From Actinomycetota bacterium (lineage in GTDB: Bacteria; Actinomycetota; Thermoleophilia; Solirubrobacterales; Solirubrobacteraceae): a stretch of DNA of 14,582 bases. The notes under the pieces are model-generated. The model did no database searches and was not told where the DNA came from. It worked only from the letters and a program-made list of their open reading frames with translations. This document shows positions 6,854-12,851 of this stretch, piece after piece. Both the position numbers and the translations under genes were made by a program. Location of the stretch: positions 1 through 14,582 of the forward strand of contig JAHWJE010000007.1 of assembly GCA_019348575.1 (NCBI GenBank), in the 5' to 3' direction. Position 1 is the first letter of the stretch; each line of letters opens with the position of its first letter.

Positions 6854-7432
6854 TCAGGAGGCGGCGCGCGGCGGCGCGTTCACGATCCGCCTTAGGGTCT
6901 GCACAAGCTCCTCGACGATCGCCTCCAACACCGTGCTCACATCGCCAACCGCCCCATTGAGCTTCTCCGCCAGCACCTGCGTGCGGTCCTCCAACGTCGG
7001 GGGCGGCGTCGCGGCCGGGGGCGGCGGCGGGGGCGGGGGCGGGGCGTCGATGACCGGCGGCGGGGGCGGTCGCACGATCGGGGAAGCGCCCGGATCGACG
7101 GCGGGGGGCCGACGGCGCTCAGGCTGCGCGGCGGGCGCCGGGACGGCGTCGCGCGCGCTCGATCCGCCGCGCTCCGGCCGTCGGGCAGCGCGCCGTTCAT
7201 CCGCAGGCGCGACCGGCGCCACCGTGTCCTCATCGGCCGCATCGCTCGATGCGACCTGCTCGGCCGGGGGCACCTCCGGGCCCGTCAGCAGCTGCCGGAT
7301 CGAGCCCAGCCCGCCGAATCCGCCGGCGCCGATCAGCACCACGACGAGCGCCGCGACCATCGCAGCGGGCACGAGCGCGGCGGCCGTCCCGGCCTTCAGC
7401 AGCTGGCGCAGCCATGCGCCGACGAGGTCCAT
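6854..7432 (-). CDS. Membrane-anchored proline-rich protein of unknown function, 192 aa
   Basis: I do not recognise this protein. One hydrophobic segment (about 15-38, GTAAALVPAAMVAALVVVLI) forms an N-terminal anchor. Residues 50-105 are Ala/Asp/Glu/Arg-rich and disordered-looking. Residues 106-147 are proline-rich with runs of five and nine prolines, likely to need EF-P for translation. Residues 146-187 form a predicted amphipathic helix (LEDRTQVLAEKLNGAV, then VSTVLEAIVEELVQTLRRIV). The layout suggests a tether that spans cell-envelope distance and ends in an interaction helix. ATG 7432 is the first codon of the soluble-looking frame and has TATCAT 6 nt upstream. The gene is divergent from the histidine kinase with only 6 nt between start codons, so the two may be co-regulated or functionally linked. 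A shadow frame is unlikely given the clear domain layout. Confidence 0.7.
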   Translation of the reverse strand: MDLVGAWLRQLLKAGTAAALVPAAMVAALVVVLIGAGGFGGLGSIRQLLTGPEVPPAEQVASSDAADEDTVAPVAPADERRAARRPERGGSSARDAVPAPAAQPERRRPPAVDPGASPIVRPPPPPVIDAPPPPPPPPPAATPPPTLEDRTQVLAEKLNGAVGDVSTVLEAIVEELVQTLRRIVNAPPRAAS

Positions 7433-7438
7433 GACTCG

Positions 7439-7444
7439 ATGATA
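7439..7444 (-). promoter_or_regulatory. -10 element of the proline-rich gene, leaderless start
   Basis: On the minus strand TATCAT (7444-7439), five of six matches to TATAAT, lies 6 nt before the ATG at 7432, placing the transcription start at the start codon. It overlaps the first codons of the divergent kinase gene. No -35 hexamer is evident and no Shine-Dalgarno is present. Confidence 0.5.
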
Positions 7445-9952
7445 GGCACGGCGCGTACCAGCGGGCGGCGGTCGATCGCCCTCACCCTGCGACTCGCGCT
7501 GCTCGGGCTGACGATCGCGCTGGCGATCATCGCGGCGATCGGCATCGCAGCGTTCCTCAACGCGCGGCAGAGCTACGAGGACCGCCTCGTCGCGACGACG
7601 AGCCTCGAGGTCGCGGCGGCGAACCTGCTCGCCTCGACGGTCGCGCTCGAGGCCAACCTCGCACAACGGCGCTCGCGCAGGGCGGCCGGCTTCGTCCAGG
7701 ACGCGGCGCGCAGCTTCAAGAAGGCCGCGGCCACGCTCGCGCGGCTGGCGCGCGACGACCCGCGCAGCCGCGCGCTCGCCGAACGGATCGAGCCCGCGCG
7801 TGCGGCCGCAAGCGCGCTCGCGGTTCGCCCCACGATCGACGCGACGCGCGCAGCCGCCCGTCGCCACCTGCCCGCGGTGCGCGAGGCCGTGCGGCGGATC
7901 GCCGCGCGCCAGCCCGTCCGCCGTGCGGAGGCACGCGAAGCCACGCAGCGGCGCACCCGGACGGCCCTGATCACGACCGTGCTGGGCGCGGGCTTCGCGA
8001 CCGTGGGCGTGCTGGCGTTCCTCACGCTGCTGATCGGCGCGATGCGCCGCCCGCTCGACGACCTCGTGACGGCGACGCGGCGGATGTCCTCGGGCGACCT
8101 CGCCGCGCGCGTCGAGCCCAGCGGGCCCGCGGAGCTCCAGGCGCTCGGCGTCGCGTTCAACGCGATGGGCGCCGAGCTCGCGACCGCGAGCGCGCGGGTC
8201 GAGACCCAGCGTCAGCGCCTGGCGACGACGATCCAGAGCCTCGGCGACGGCCTGATCATGTGCGACAACGGCGACCGCATCACCGCGATGAACCCGCGCG
8301 CGGCCGAGCTCGTGCCGGGGCTGCGCGTGGGATCGCCCGCGCACGGCGGCGGGAGCCCGCTGCCCCCGCTCGCCGACGCGCTCGCGCGCGAGGTCACGGT
8401 CACGCGCGAGGGCGACCTCACGCTCGCCGTCACCGCGGCGCGCCTGGCGGGCCCCGACGGCGGCACCGTCTGGACGCTGCGCGACATCACCGAGCGTGCG
8501 CGGCTCGAGCAGGCCAAGAGCGACTTCGTCGCGACGGCGTCGCACGAGCTGCGCAGCCCGCTGACGTCGATCAAGGGGTTCATGGAGCTGCTCGAGACGA
8601 CGAGCGCCGAGAACCTCAGCGACCGCCAGCGCGAGTTCATCTCGATCGTGCTGAAGTCGACCGACCGGCTCGTCGACCTCGTCAACGACCTGCTCGACAT
8701 CGCGCGGATCGAGTCCGGCCAGTTCGAGGTCCATGCGCGCAGCGTCGATCTGCGCGAGACGATCGAGGAGGTCGCCGCGCTCATGACGCCGCGGCTGCAG
8801 GCAAAGCGCCAGCGCCTCGACCTGCAGATCTACGAGCCGCGCCCGCCGGCCTTCGCCGACCCCGCCCGCATCCGCCAGGTCGTGATGAACCTGATGACCA
8901 ACGCGCACGTCTACACCGACGAGGAGGGCACGATCACCCTGCGCCTCGAGGGCGACGCCCGGGCCACGAGGATCACCGTCGCCGACAGCGGCCGCGGGAT
9001 GACTCGCGAGGACACGCGCCGGATCTTCGATCGCTTCTACCGCGGCTCGGCCGGCGAGCGAAAGAGCCCCGGCACCGGGCTCGGGCTTGCGATCGTCAAG
9101 TCGCTCGTCGACCTGCACGGCGGCGCGATCGACGTCACGAGCGAGCTCGGGCGCGGGACGACGTTCACCGTGCAGCTGCCCACGGCGCTCGGCGCGAGCG
9201 GCGCGCCCGGCGCGCCGCTCAGCGCCGCGTCGTCGGACGGGCTGGCCGCGCGGCGCGTGCTGATCGTCGACGACGAGCCCGCGCTCGCGACGCTGATCGC
9301 CCAGCAGCTTCAGCCGCTGGGCGTGCAGACCCTGCAGGTGCACTCCGGCGCCGAGGCGCTCGCCCGGCTGCGCGCCGAGCGCTTCGACGCGATGACCCTC
9401 GACATCCTCATGCCCGGCATGAACGGCTTCGGCGTGCTCGACGCGCTGCGCGCCGACCCGCAGCTGCGCGACCTCCCGGTGATCTTCGTCTCGGTGTCCT
9501 CGCGCGCGCCGCAGCTCGAGGGCGAGTGGACGGTCACCAAGCCGATCGACCGCCGCCGCCTGACCGACGTGCTCGCCGCGGCGATCGAGGCCAAGCGCTC
9601 GCGCGTGCTCGTCGTCGCGCCCGAGGCGCTGCGCCCCGCGCTCGCGCCGTCGCTGAGCGCGCTGGGCATCGAGCATCGCTGGGAGGCGACGGCCGAGGGC
9701 GCCGCGCGCGCGGGCGCGGAGGAGCTGTTCGAGGTGGCGCTCGTGCACGCGAGCATCGAACCGAAGAGCGCGTTGCTGGACGCGAGCGTCCTGCGCGGGC
9801 GCCGGCGCGGGCGTTCGGTCATCCTGTTCTCTGCCGACGGCGACGCAGACGCCGCCGCCGGCGGCGTCGGAATGCCGGTCTTCGGACTCTCGCAGGCCGT
9901 CGAAGTCCTGCGATCGGCGCTCGGCGAGAGCCCCACGGCTGGAGGAAGATGA
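7439..9952 (+). CDS. Hybrid sensor histidine kinase: 2 TM, HAMP, PAS-like, HisKA, HATPase, receiver, pseudo-receiver; 837 aa
   Basis: Membrane sensor kinase. TM1 is at about 15-41 and TM2 at 184-202. Between them is an extracytoplasmic helical, Ala/Arg-rich sensor region. HAMP follows (about 203-255, RPLDDLVTATRRMSSGDLAA), then a PAS-like segment (263-350, ending WTLRDITERARLEQAKSDF). HisKA has ATASHELRSPLTSIKG with phospho-acceptor His369. The ATPase has an N box with Asn484/Asn488, G1 DSGRGM at 516-521, an F box FDRFYR, and G2 GTGLGLAIVKSL. Receiver 1 (605-715) keeps Asp611/612, phospho-acceptor Asp655 and Lys701. A second receiver-like domain (722-830) begins RVLVVAPEALRP and lacks the acidic pocket and acceptor Asp, so it cannot be phosphorylated. 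GAGG 11 nt before ATG 7439 is the likely ribosome site. The stop overlaps the HD-GYP start region, indicating an operon. The signal sensed is unknown. Confidence 0.92.
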   Translation: MIGTARTSGRRSIALTLRLALLGLTIALAIIAAIGIAAFLNARQSYEDRLVATTSLEVAAANLLASTVALEANLAQRRSRRAAGFVQDAARSFKKAAATLARLARDDPRSRALAERIEPARAAASALAVRPTIDATRAAARRHLPAVREAVRRIAARQPVRRAEAREATQRRTRTALITTVLGAGFATVGVLAFLTLLIGAMRRPLDDLVTATRRMSSGDLAARVEPSGPAELQALGVAFNAMGAELATASARVETQRQRLATTIQSLGDGLIMCDNGDRITAMNPRAAELVPGLRVGSPAHGGGSPLPPLADALAREVTVTREGDLTLAVTAARLAGPDGGTVWTLRDITERARLEQAKSDFVATASHELRSPLTSIKGFMELLETTSAENLSDRQREFISIVLKSTDRLVDLVNDLLDIARIESGQFEVHARSVDLRETIEEVAALMTPRLQAKRQRLDLQIYEPRPPAFADPARIRQVVMNLMTNAHVYTDEEGTITLRLEGDARATRITVADSGRGMTREDTRRIFDRFYRGSAGERKSPGTGLGLAIVKSLVDLHGGAIDVTSELGRGTTFTVQLPTALGASGAPGAPLSAASSDGLAARRVLIVDDEPALATLIAQQLQPLGVQTLQVHSGAEALARLRAERFDAMTLDILMPGMNGFGVLDALRADPQLRDLPVIFVSVSSRAPQLEGEWTVTKPIDRRRLTDVLAAAIEAKRSRVLVVAPEALRPALAPSLSALGIEHRWEATAEGAARAGAEELFEVALVHASIEPKSALLDASVLRGRRRGRSVILFSADGDADAAAGGVGMPVFGLSQAVEVLRSALGESPTAGGR

Positions 9953-10704
9953 TGGCGGTGAGCACGGAGCGGCAGCTGCAGGAACGCATCGAGGAGCTCG
10001 AGGCCGAGCTCTCCAAGCGCGCCCGCGAAGCCGCCGACAACGAGCAGCAGCTCCAGCGCTACGCGGCCGACCTGCGCGAGACGTTCAAGGAGGAGCGCGC
10101 CCGCGCGCAGGAGCTGCGCGAGTCCTACATGCTCACCGTGCGCGCGCTCGCAAGCGCGGTCGAGGCGCGCGATGCCTATACCGGGCGCCACGCCGAGCGT
10201 GTCGCGGCCTACGCGATGCAGCTCGCCGATGCCTACGGGATGCGCCTCGCGGACACCCCCGAGATCGAGTTCGGCTTCCTGCTGCACGACGCGGGCAAGG
10301 TCGCCGTTCCCGACGCGATCCTCTTCAAGCCCGGCCGCCTGACGGCCGCCGAGCGGCTGATCATCGAGCAGCACCCGGTGACGGGGTCGGAGATCGTGCG
10401 CGACATCGCGTTCCTCGGCGCGGCGCGCGACGTGATCCGTCATCACCACGAGCGCTGGGACGGCACGGGCTACCCGGACGGCCTGGCAGAGGAGGCGATC
10501 CCGCTCTCGGGCCGGCTCGTGGCGGTCGCCGACACGCTGGACGCGCTGACGACGAACCGGCCGTACCGCGACGCGTCGACGATCGCGCAGGCGCGCGCGA
10601 TCATCCTGCAGGGGGTCGGCACGCACTTCGACCCGGCCGTGATCGAGGCGTTCGAGAAGCTGTCCGACGACGACATCCAGCGCACCAGGTCGAGGATCGG
10701 CTAG
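9952..10704 (+). CDS. HD-GYP domain protein, probable c-di-GMP phosphodiesterase, 250 aa
   Basis: The N-terminal 55 residues form a coiled coil (ERQLQERIEELEAELSKRA and onward). The rest is an HD-GYP domain: DAYTGRHAERVAAYA (75-89, His80), LLHDAGKVAVPDAIL (110-124) with the HD pair His112-Asp113 and Lys116, GRLTAAE, IIEQHPVTGSEI, HHHERWDGTGYPDGL (164-178) with the complete GYP triplet, and ADTLDALTTNRPYR. All expected metal ligands appear present, so hydrolysis of c-di-GMP to GMP or pGpG is expected. No receiver domain is attached, so control probably comes through the coiled coil or the separate receiver downstream. GGAGG (9941-9945) is 6 nt before ATG 9952; ATG 9949, which overlaps the kinase stop as ATGA, is the alternative. 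The stop overlaps the next start by one base. Confidence 0.92.
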   Translation: MAVSTERQLQERIEELEAELSKRAREAADNEQQLQRYAADLRETFKEERARAQELRESYMLTVRALASAVEARDAYTGRHAERVAAYAMQLADAYGMRLADTPEIEFGFLLHDAGKVAVPDAILFKPGRLTAAERLIIEQHPVTGSEIVRDIAFLGAARDVIRHHHERWDGTGYPDGLAEEAIPLSGRLVAVADTLDALTTNRPYRDASTIAQARAIILQGVGTHFDPAVIEAFEKLSDDDIQRTRSRIG

Positions 10705-11087
10705 TGGCCGGGCAGCACGCGGTGCTGATCGTGGACGATGACCCGTTCATCCGCAAGCTCATCGTCACGACGCTCGAGGGCGTCTCGACGTTCGACCTGC
10801 ACGAGGCCCGCGACGGCGAGGAGGCGGTCCAGGCCGCGCGCCGCGAGGGGCCGCGGCTCGTGTTCCTCGACATCGACATGCCGCGCCTGGACGGCATCGA
10901 GGCGTGCCGCCAGATGCGCGCCGAGCCGACGATGGTGGGCGCGAAGATCGTGATGCTGACCGCGGCGGCCGACGAGCGCGCGCGCGATCGCGCGGCCGCC
11001 GCGGGCGCCGACCGCTTCCTGACCAAGCCGTTCAGCCCGCTGGACCTGCTGCGGCTCGTCGACGAGCTCGACAGCGGCGGGCGCTAG
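10704..11087 (+). CDS. Single-domain response regulator (CheY-like receiver), 127 aa
   Basis: The protein is a lone receiver domain with no output module. Acidic pocket VDDDP (Asp11-Asp13), phospho-acceptor Asp56 in FLDIDMPRLDG, Thr86 in VMLTAAA and Lys108 in FLTKPFSPLDLL are all present, so it should be phosphorylatable. It ends three to four turns after the last helix, a normal length. The GTG at 10704 overlaps the HD-GYP stop (TAGTG) and has GAGGA 7 nt upstream. As third gene of the kinase/HD-GYP operon it probably carries phosphate from the hybrid kinase to a partner, perhaps the HD-GYP protein; this is inference. Its stop TAG shares CTAG with that of the convergent lipoprotein gene. Confidence 0.93.
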   Translation: MAGQHAVLIVDDDPFIRKLIVTTLEGVSTFDLHEARDGEEAVQAARREGPRLVFLDIDMPRLDGIEACRQMRAEPTMVGAKIVMLTAAADERARDRAAAAGADRFLTKPFSPLDLLRLVDELDSGGR

Positions 11088-11530
11088 CGCCGCCTCGTGA
11101 ACAGCCCGCCGGTGATGTCGCTGATCTTCCACTCGTCGGAGATCTTCTGCAGCTCCACGTCGGTCCCGAAGCCGGTGACGTGGACGACGGCGCGGTCGCC
11201 GGTGATCTTCGCCTCGTCGACCTCGCCGCCGGCCAGAGCGTCGCGGATCGGCTCGCTCAGCTGCGCGTGGACCTTCACGATCGCCTCCTCGCACGTCTCT
11301 GCCTTGACGGGCTTGATGATCGGCGGGTCGTCCGCGAGCTCCCTGAGGAGCCTGCGCTTGGCGGGCTCGGTGAGCTGCGCGCAGACCTTCTTCTCGTCGC
11401 CCTTGGACAGGCCGATCACCGCGGTGCTGACGACGTCCTCGGGCGTCGGCGTGCCGAAGTCGCCGCCGCAGCCCACGGCGGCGGCGGCGAGAAGGGCGAG
11501 CAGGGCGGCGGCGAGGACGGTGGCGCGCAT
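11084..11530 (-). CDS. Small secreted lipoprotein, possible NTF2-like fold, 148 aa
   Basis: The N-terminus MRATVLAAALLALLAAAAVG followed by Cys21 is a short lipoprotein signal peptide with an acceptable lipobox (A-A-V-G-C), so the mature protein should be anchored outside the membrane. The rest (TPEDVVSTAVIGLSKGDEKK, KVCAQLTEPAKRRLL, CEEAI, AVVHVTGFGTDVELQKISDEWKISDITG) has the order seen in small actinobacterial lipoproteins with a DUF4878/SnoaL-like NTF2 fold: a helix with a D/G-D-x-x-x-A/V-C pattern, later strands ending in W-K-I-x-D. Two cysteines (50, 70) could form a disulfide. The function is not known. A TAGCCT -10 lies 8 nt before the ATG. It is convergent with the receiver gene (4-nt overlap) and divergent from the 11591 gene. 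Confidence 0.85.
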   Translation of the reverse strand: MRATVLAAALLALLAAAAVGCGGDFGTPTPEDVVSTAVIGLSKGDEKKVCAQLTEPAKRRLLRELADDPPIIKPVKAETCEEAIVKVHAQLSEPIRDALAGGEVDEAKITGDRAVVHVTGFGTDVELQKISDEWKISDITGGLFTRRR

Positions 11531-11538
11531 AGGGTCCG

Positions 11539-11544
11539 AGGCTA
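11539..11544 (-). promoter_or_regulatory. -10 element of the lipoprotein gene
   Basis: TAGCCT on the minus strand ends 8 nt before the ATG at 11530, predicting a leader of only one or two bases. No Shine-Dalgarno is visible and no -35 hexamer is evident. Confidence 0.45.
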
Positions 11545-11577
11545 GCGTCTCGGCGCGCGGAGGGCGCGCGTTTCGCG

Positions 11578-11583
11578 TACGTT
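11578..11583 (+). promoter_or_regulatory. -10 element of the 111-aa protein gene
   Basis: TACGTT lies 7 nt before the GTG at 11591, again predicting a leaderless transcript. With the opposite element at 11539-11544 it makes the 60-bp gap a compact divergent promoter region. Confidence 0.45.
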
Positions 11584-11590
11584 CCCGGCG

Positions 11591-11926
11591 GTGGCGATCA
11601 CGCTCGACGAAGCTCTGCTGATGCTCAACGACCGCCTCGGGCAGGAGGTCACGGCGTGGGTCGAGGTCGTGCACGAGACGCCGCTGCTGATCGCCACGGG
11701 CCTGCTCGAGAACTGGAGTCAGGAACGGACCGGCGTCGCGGTCGAGGGCGCGCCCAGCCACTTCGACCTGCGCGGCCACTACTCGATCGCCGACGCGCGC
11801 TTCGATCTCAGCGACGCGCCGGTCCAGTCGGTCAGCGAGCGCAGCGATGGCCTGACGTTCCGCGTCGAGGGGGGCGTGCGGCTCGTCGTGACGTGGCAGC
11901 CCAAGGCCGAGGGCGACCTCGTCTAG
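11591..11926 (+). CDS. Hypothetical protein, 111 aa
   Basis: The sequence has normal protein composition and strong codon bias but I do not recognise a family. It begins with an amphipathic helix (TLDEALLMLNDRLGQEVTAW) and continues with alternating strands (VEVVHETPLLIATGLL, TGVAVEGAP, DLRGHYSIADARFDLS, LTFRVEGGVRLVVTW), suggesting a small beta-barrel or beta-sandwich. There is no signal peptide or membrane segment, so it is probably cytosolic. The GTG start is supported by the -10 seven nt upstream. The TAG stop (11924-11926) lies at the very end of the 168-bp palindromic element, and removing that element would leave the stop intact. It is divergent from the lipoprotein gene and convergent with the riboswitch-controlled gene. 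Confidence 0.75.
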   Translation: MAITLDEALLMLNDRLGQEVTAWVEVVHETPLLIATGLLENWSQERTGVAVEGAPSHFDLRGHYSIADARFDLSDAPVQSVSERSDGLTFRVEGGVRLVVTWQPKAEGDLV

Positions 11927-12090
11927 TGGGTCGCCCAGGAACGTTGTGCTCGAAACCCCGGGATGCCGGCGCCGCCAGGCAAGGACGCAGGATCGAAGGT
12001 GTGGCCCTGCCACATCGAGATCCGAGGACGCCGCCTGGCGGTGATCGGCGCCCGAGGTTTCGGGTGCAACGTTTGTGGGCGGCCCACTAG
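11923..12090. mobile_element. 168-bp palindromic element, MITE-like, inserted at CTAG
   Basis: The whole stretch is an imperfect palindrome centred near 12007. The outer 40 bp of the left arm (from CTAGTGGGTCGCCCA) match the reverse complement of the right end (CTAGTGGGCCGCCCA) at 33 of 40 positions. Inner blocks CCGCCAGGC and GGATC also match, and the centre is GTGGC-CCT-GCCAC. The ends read C-TA-GTGGG and CCCAC-TA-G, the pattern left by an IS630/Tc1-type insertion into CTAG with TA duplicated. It has no ORF of its own. Five of the seven outer differences still pair as G-U in plus-strand RNA, so the transcript of the upstream gene would end in a long hairpin; it may act as terminator for both convergent genes. 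Confidence 0.75.
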
Positions 12091-12515
12091 CGCAGCTGGT
12101 GCGCGAGAGCGGAGGCGTCGGCGGTGCCGACGGCGACGAGGATCAGCACGATCCCCATCAGCAGCGCCCACATCGCGACCCGGTCGGGCCGGGTGCCGAC
12201 ACTCTCGATCGGCCGGCGCGGGGGGCGCCGGCGCTCGACCTCGACGCTCCGCGGGACGGCTGGGGCGGGCACGGTCCGACCGCGGATCTCGACGGTCCGG
12301 CGCGCCGGGATCGCCGTTCCCCTCGCGTGGGCGCCACGTCGGTCGCCGGCGGGCGGGCGAACGGCGTCCGCCTCGGCGTGCGGGCGCTCGCGCGCTGCGT
12401 GCCGCGCGTGGTCCTCGGCGCGATCGGCGCGACGGCGCGCCTCGTCGGTGCGCGCGTAGACGTCCTGGAGATGTTCGACGTCGGCCCACCATGCGCGGGC
12501 CTCGGTATCTGCCAT
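12087..12515 (-). CDS. Tail-anchored membrane protein of unknown function under a c-di-AMP riboswitch, 142 aa
   Basis: The first 50 residues are a charged helix (MADTEARAWWADVEHLQDVY, then Arg/Glu/His-rich), followed by a basic, proline-containing linker (RTVEIRGRTVPAPAVPRSVE). A single C-terminal membrane helix follows (about 112-135, VAMWALLMGIVLILVAVGTA). No signal peptide is present, so most of the protein should be cytosolic. I do not recognise a family. The ATG at 12515 is supported by GAGGAAAGAGG ending 9 nt upstream. About 150 nt of leader holds a ydaO-type riboswitch, so expression should respond to c-di-AMP, which in actinobacteria controls cell-wall remodelling (such as rpf genes) and potassium/osmotic genes. 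A role in one of these is inference. The stop lies in the end of the palindromic element. Confidence 0.8.
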   Translation of the reverse strand: MADTEARAWWADVEHLQDVYARTDEARRRADRAEDHARHAARERPHAEADAVRPPAGDRRGAHARGTAIPARRTVEIRGRTVPAPAVPRSVEVERRRPPRRPIESVGTRPDRVAMWALLMGIVLILVAVGTADASALAHQLR

Positions 12516-12535
12516 GGAACTCGGCCTCTTTCCTC

Positions 12536-12669
12536 GGAGTGCCTACGGGGTTAGCTGACGGGCTCGCGCTGAAAGAGCTGCGCTACGCCGCGGACTGCCG
12601 GCGATTCGCCCCGGTTGTGGTTCCCCCGCTCCCCGAGGCCTGCGGACCCGGGGATTCGGCGATCTGACG
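12536..12669 (-). promoter_or_regulatory. ydaO/yuaA-type c-di-AMP riboswitch
   Basis: Read on the minus strand, the leader contains the conserved blocks of the ydaO class in the right order: CGCCGAATCC (12661-12652), GGGGGAACC (12627-12619), GGGGCGAATCG (12612-12602), and CCCGTCAGCTAACC (12562-12549) followed by CCGTAGGC. The last block matches closely the one upstream of Streptomyces rpf genes. In actinobacteria this class normally lowers expression when c-di-AMP binds. The ribosome site follows directly after the aptamer. No clear terminator hairpin with a T-run is seen, so control may be translational or Rho-dependent. Confidence 0.88.
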
Positions 12670-12675
12670 GGCGGC

Positions 12676-12684
12676 ATCGTAGCA
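12676..12684 (-). promoter_or_regulatory. Extended -10 promoter for the riboswitch transcript
   Basis: The minus strand reads TGC-TACGAT (12684-12676), an extended -10 (TGN-TANNNT). Transcription would start near 12669, a few bases before the first conserved riboswitch block, which agrees with the expected 5' end of the RNA. Confidence 0.5.
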
Positions 12685-12851
12685 GCGATCTATTTCCCTG
12701 CATACGCGCAGTGTTATGGAGAGCCCGGACGGAACCGCGGAGTTTGCGGCTTCGCTGCCGGCGGATCTCATCGGGGCTGGTTGCGGCGGGCGTTGCTGGC
12801 CGACAGAGGCGCGAGCGAAGCCGAGGCGACGTGCGGAACGAATGCCGGCGG
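12685..12851. other. Gene-free stretch between the riboswitch promoter and the cytochrome c gene
   Basis: With the riboswitch leader this makes about 335 bases without a gene. No convincing ORF or RNA gene is seen here. A 10-bp inverted repeat (CGGCTTCGCT at 12747-12756, AGCGAAGCCG at 12814-12823) with a 57-nt spacer may help form the 3' end of the cytochrome transcript, but no T-run follows. Bases 12690-12720 are locally AT-richer, as expected upstream of a promoter. Confidence 0.4.

Noticed and set aside
6840..6858. Hairpin TGAGC-CGCAA-GCTCA at the end of the proline-rich gene as an intrinsic terminator
   Set aside because: Short stem, no T-run on either strand, and it overlaps the stop codon.
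7433..9748. Very long minus-strand open frame running from the kinase region into the proline-rich gene
   Set aside because: Only the part from ATG 7432 onward has domain structure; the rest mirrors the kinase codons.
8260..9948. Plus-strand frame upstream of and continuous with the HD-GYP gene, as if a larger fusion protein
   Set aside because: This stretch is an out-of-frame, Arg/Ala-rich reading of the kinase; the ribosome site at 9941-9945 marks the true start.
11080..11091. GGCGCTAGCGCC palindrome as a transcription terminator
   Set aside because: No loop and no T-run; better explained by the overlapping stop codons.
12600..12670. tRNA-like sequence in the gap before the 142-aa gene
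   Set aside because: No T-loop or acceptor stem; the conserved blocks fit a ydaO riboswitch instead.
12747..12823. 10-bp inverted repeat as a second mobile element or RNA gene
   Set aside because: Arms are short, the spacer is long, and there is no target duplication or conserved motif.
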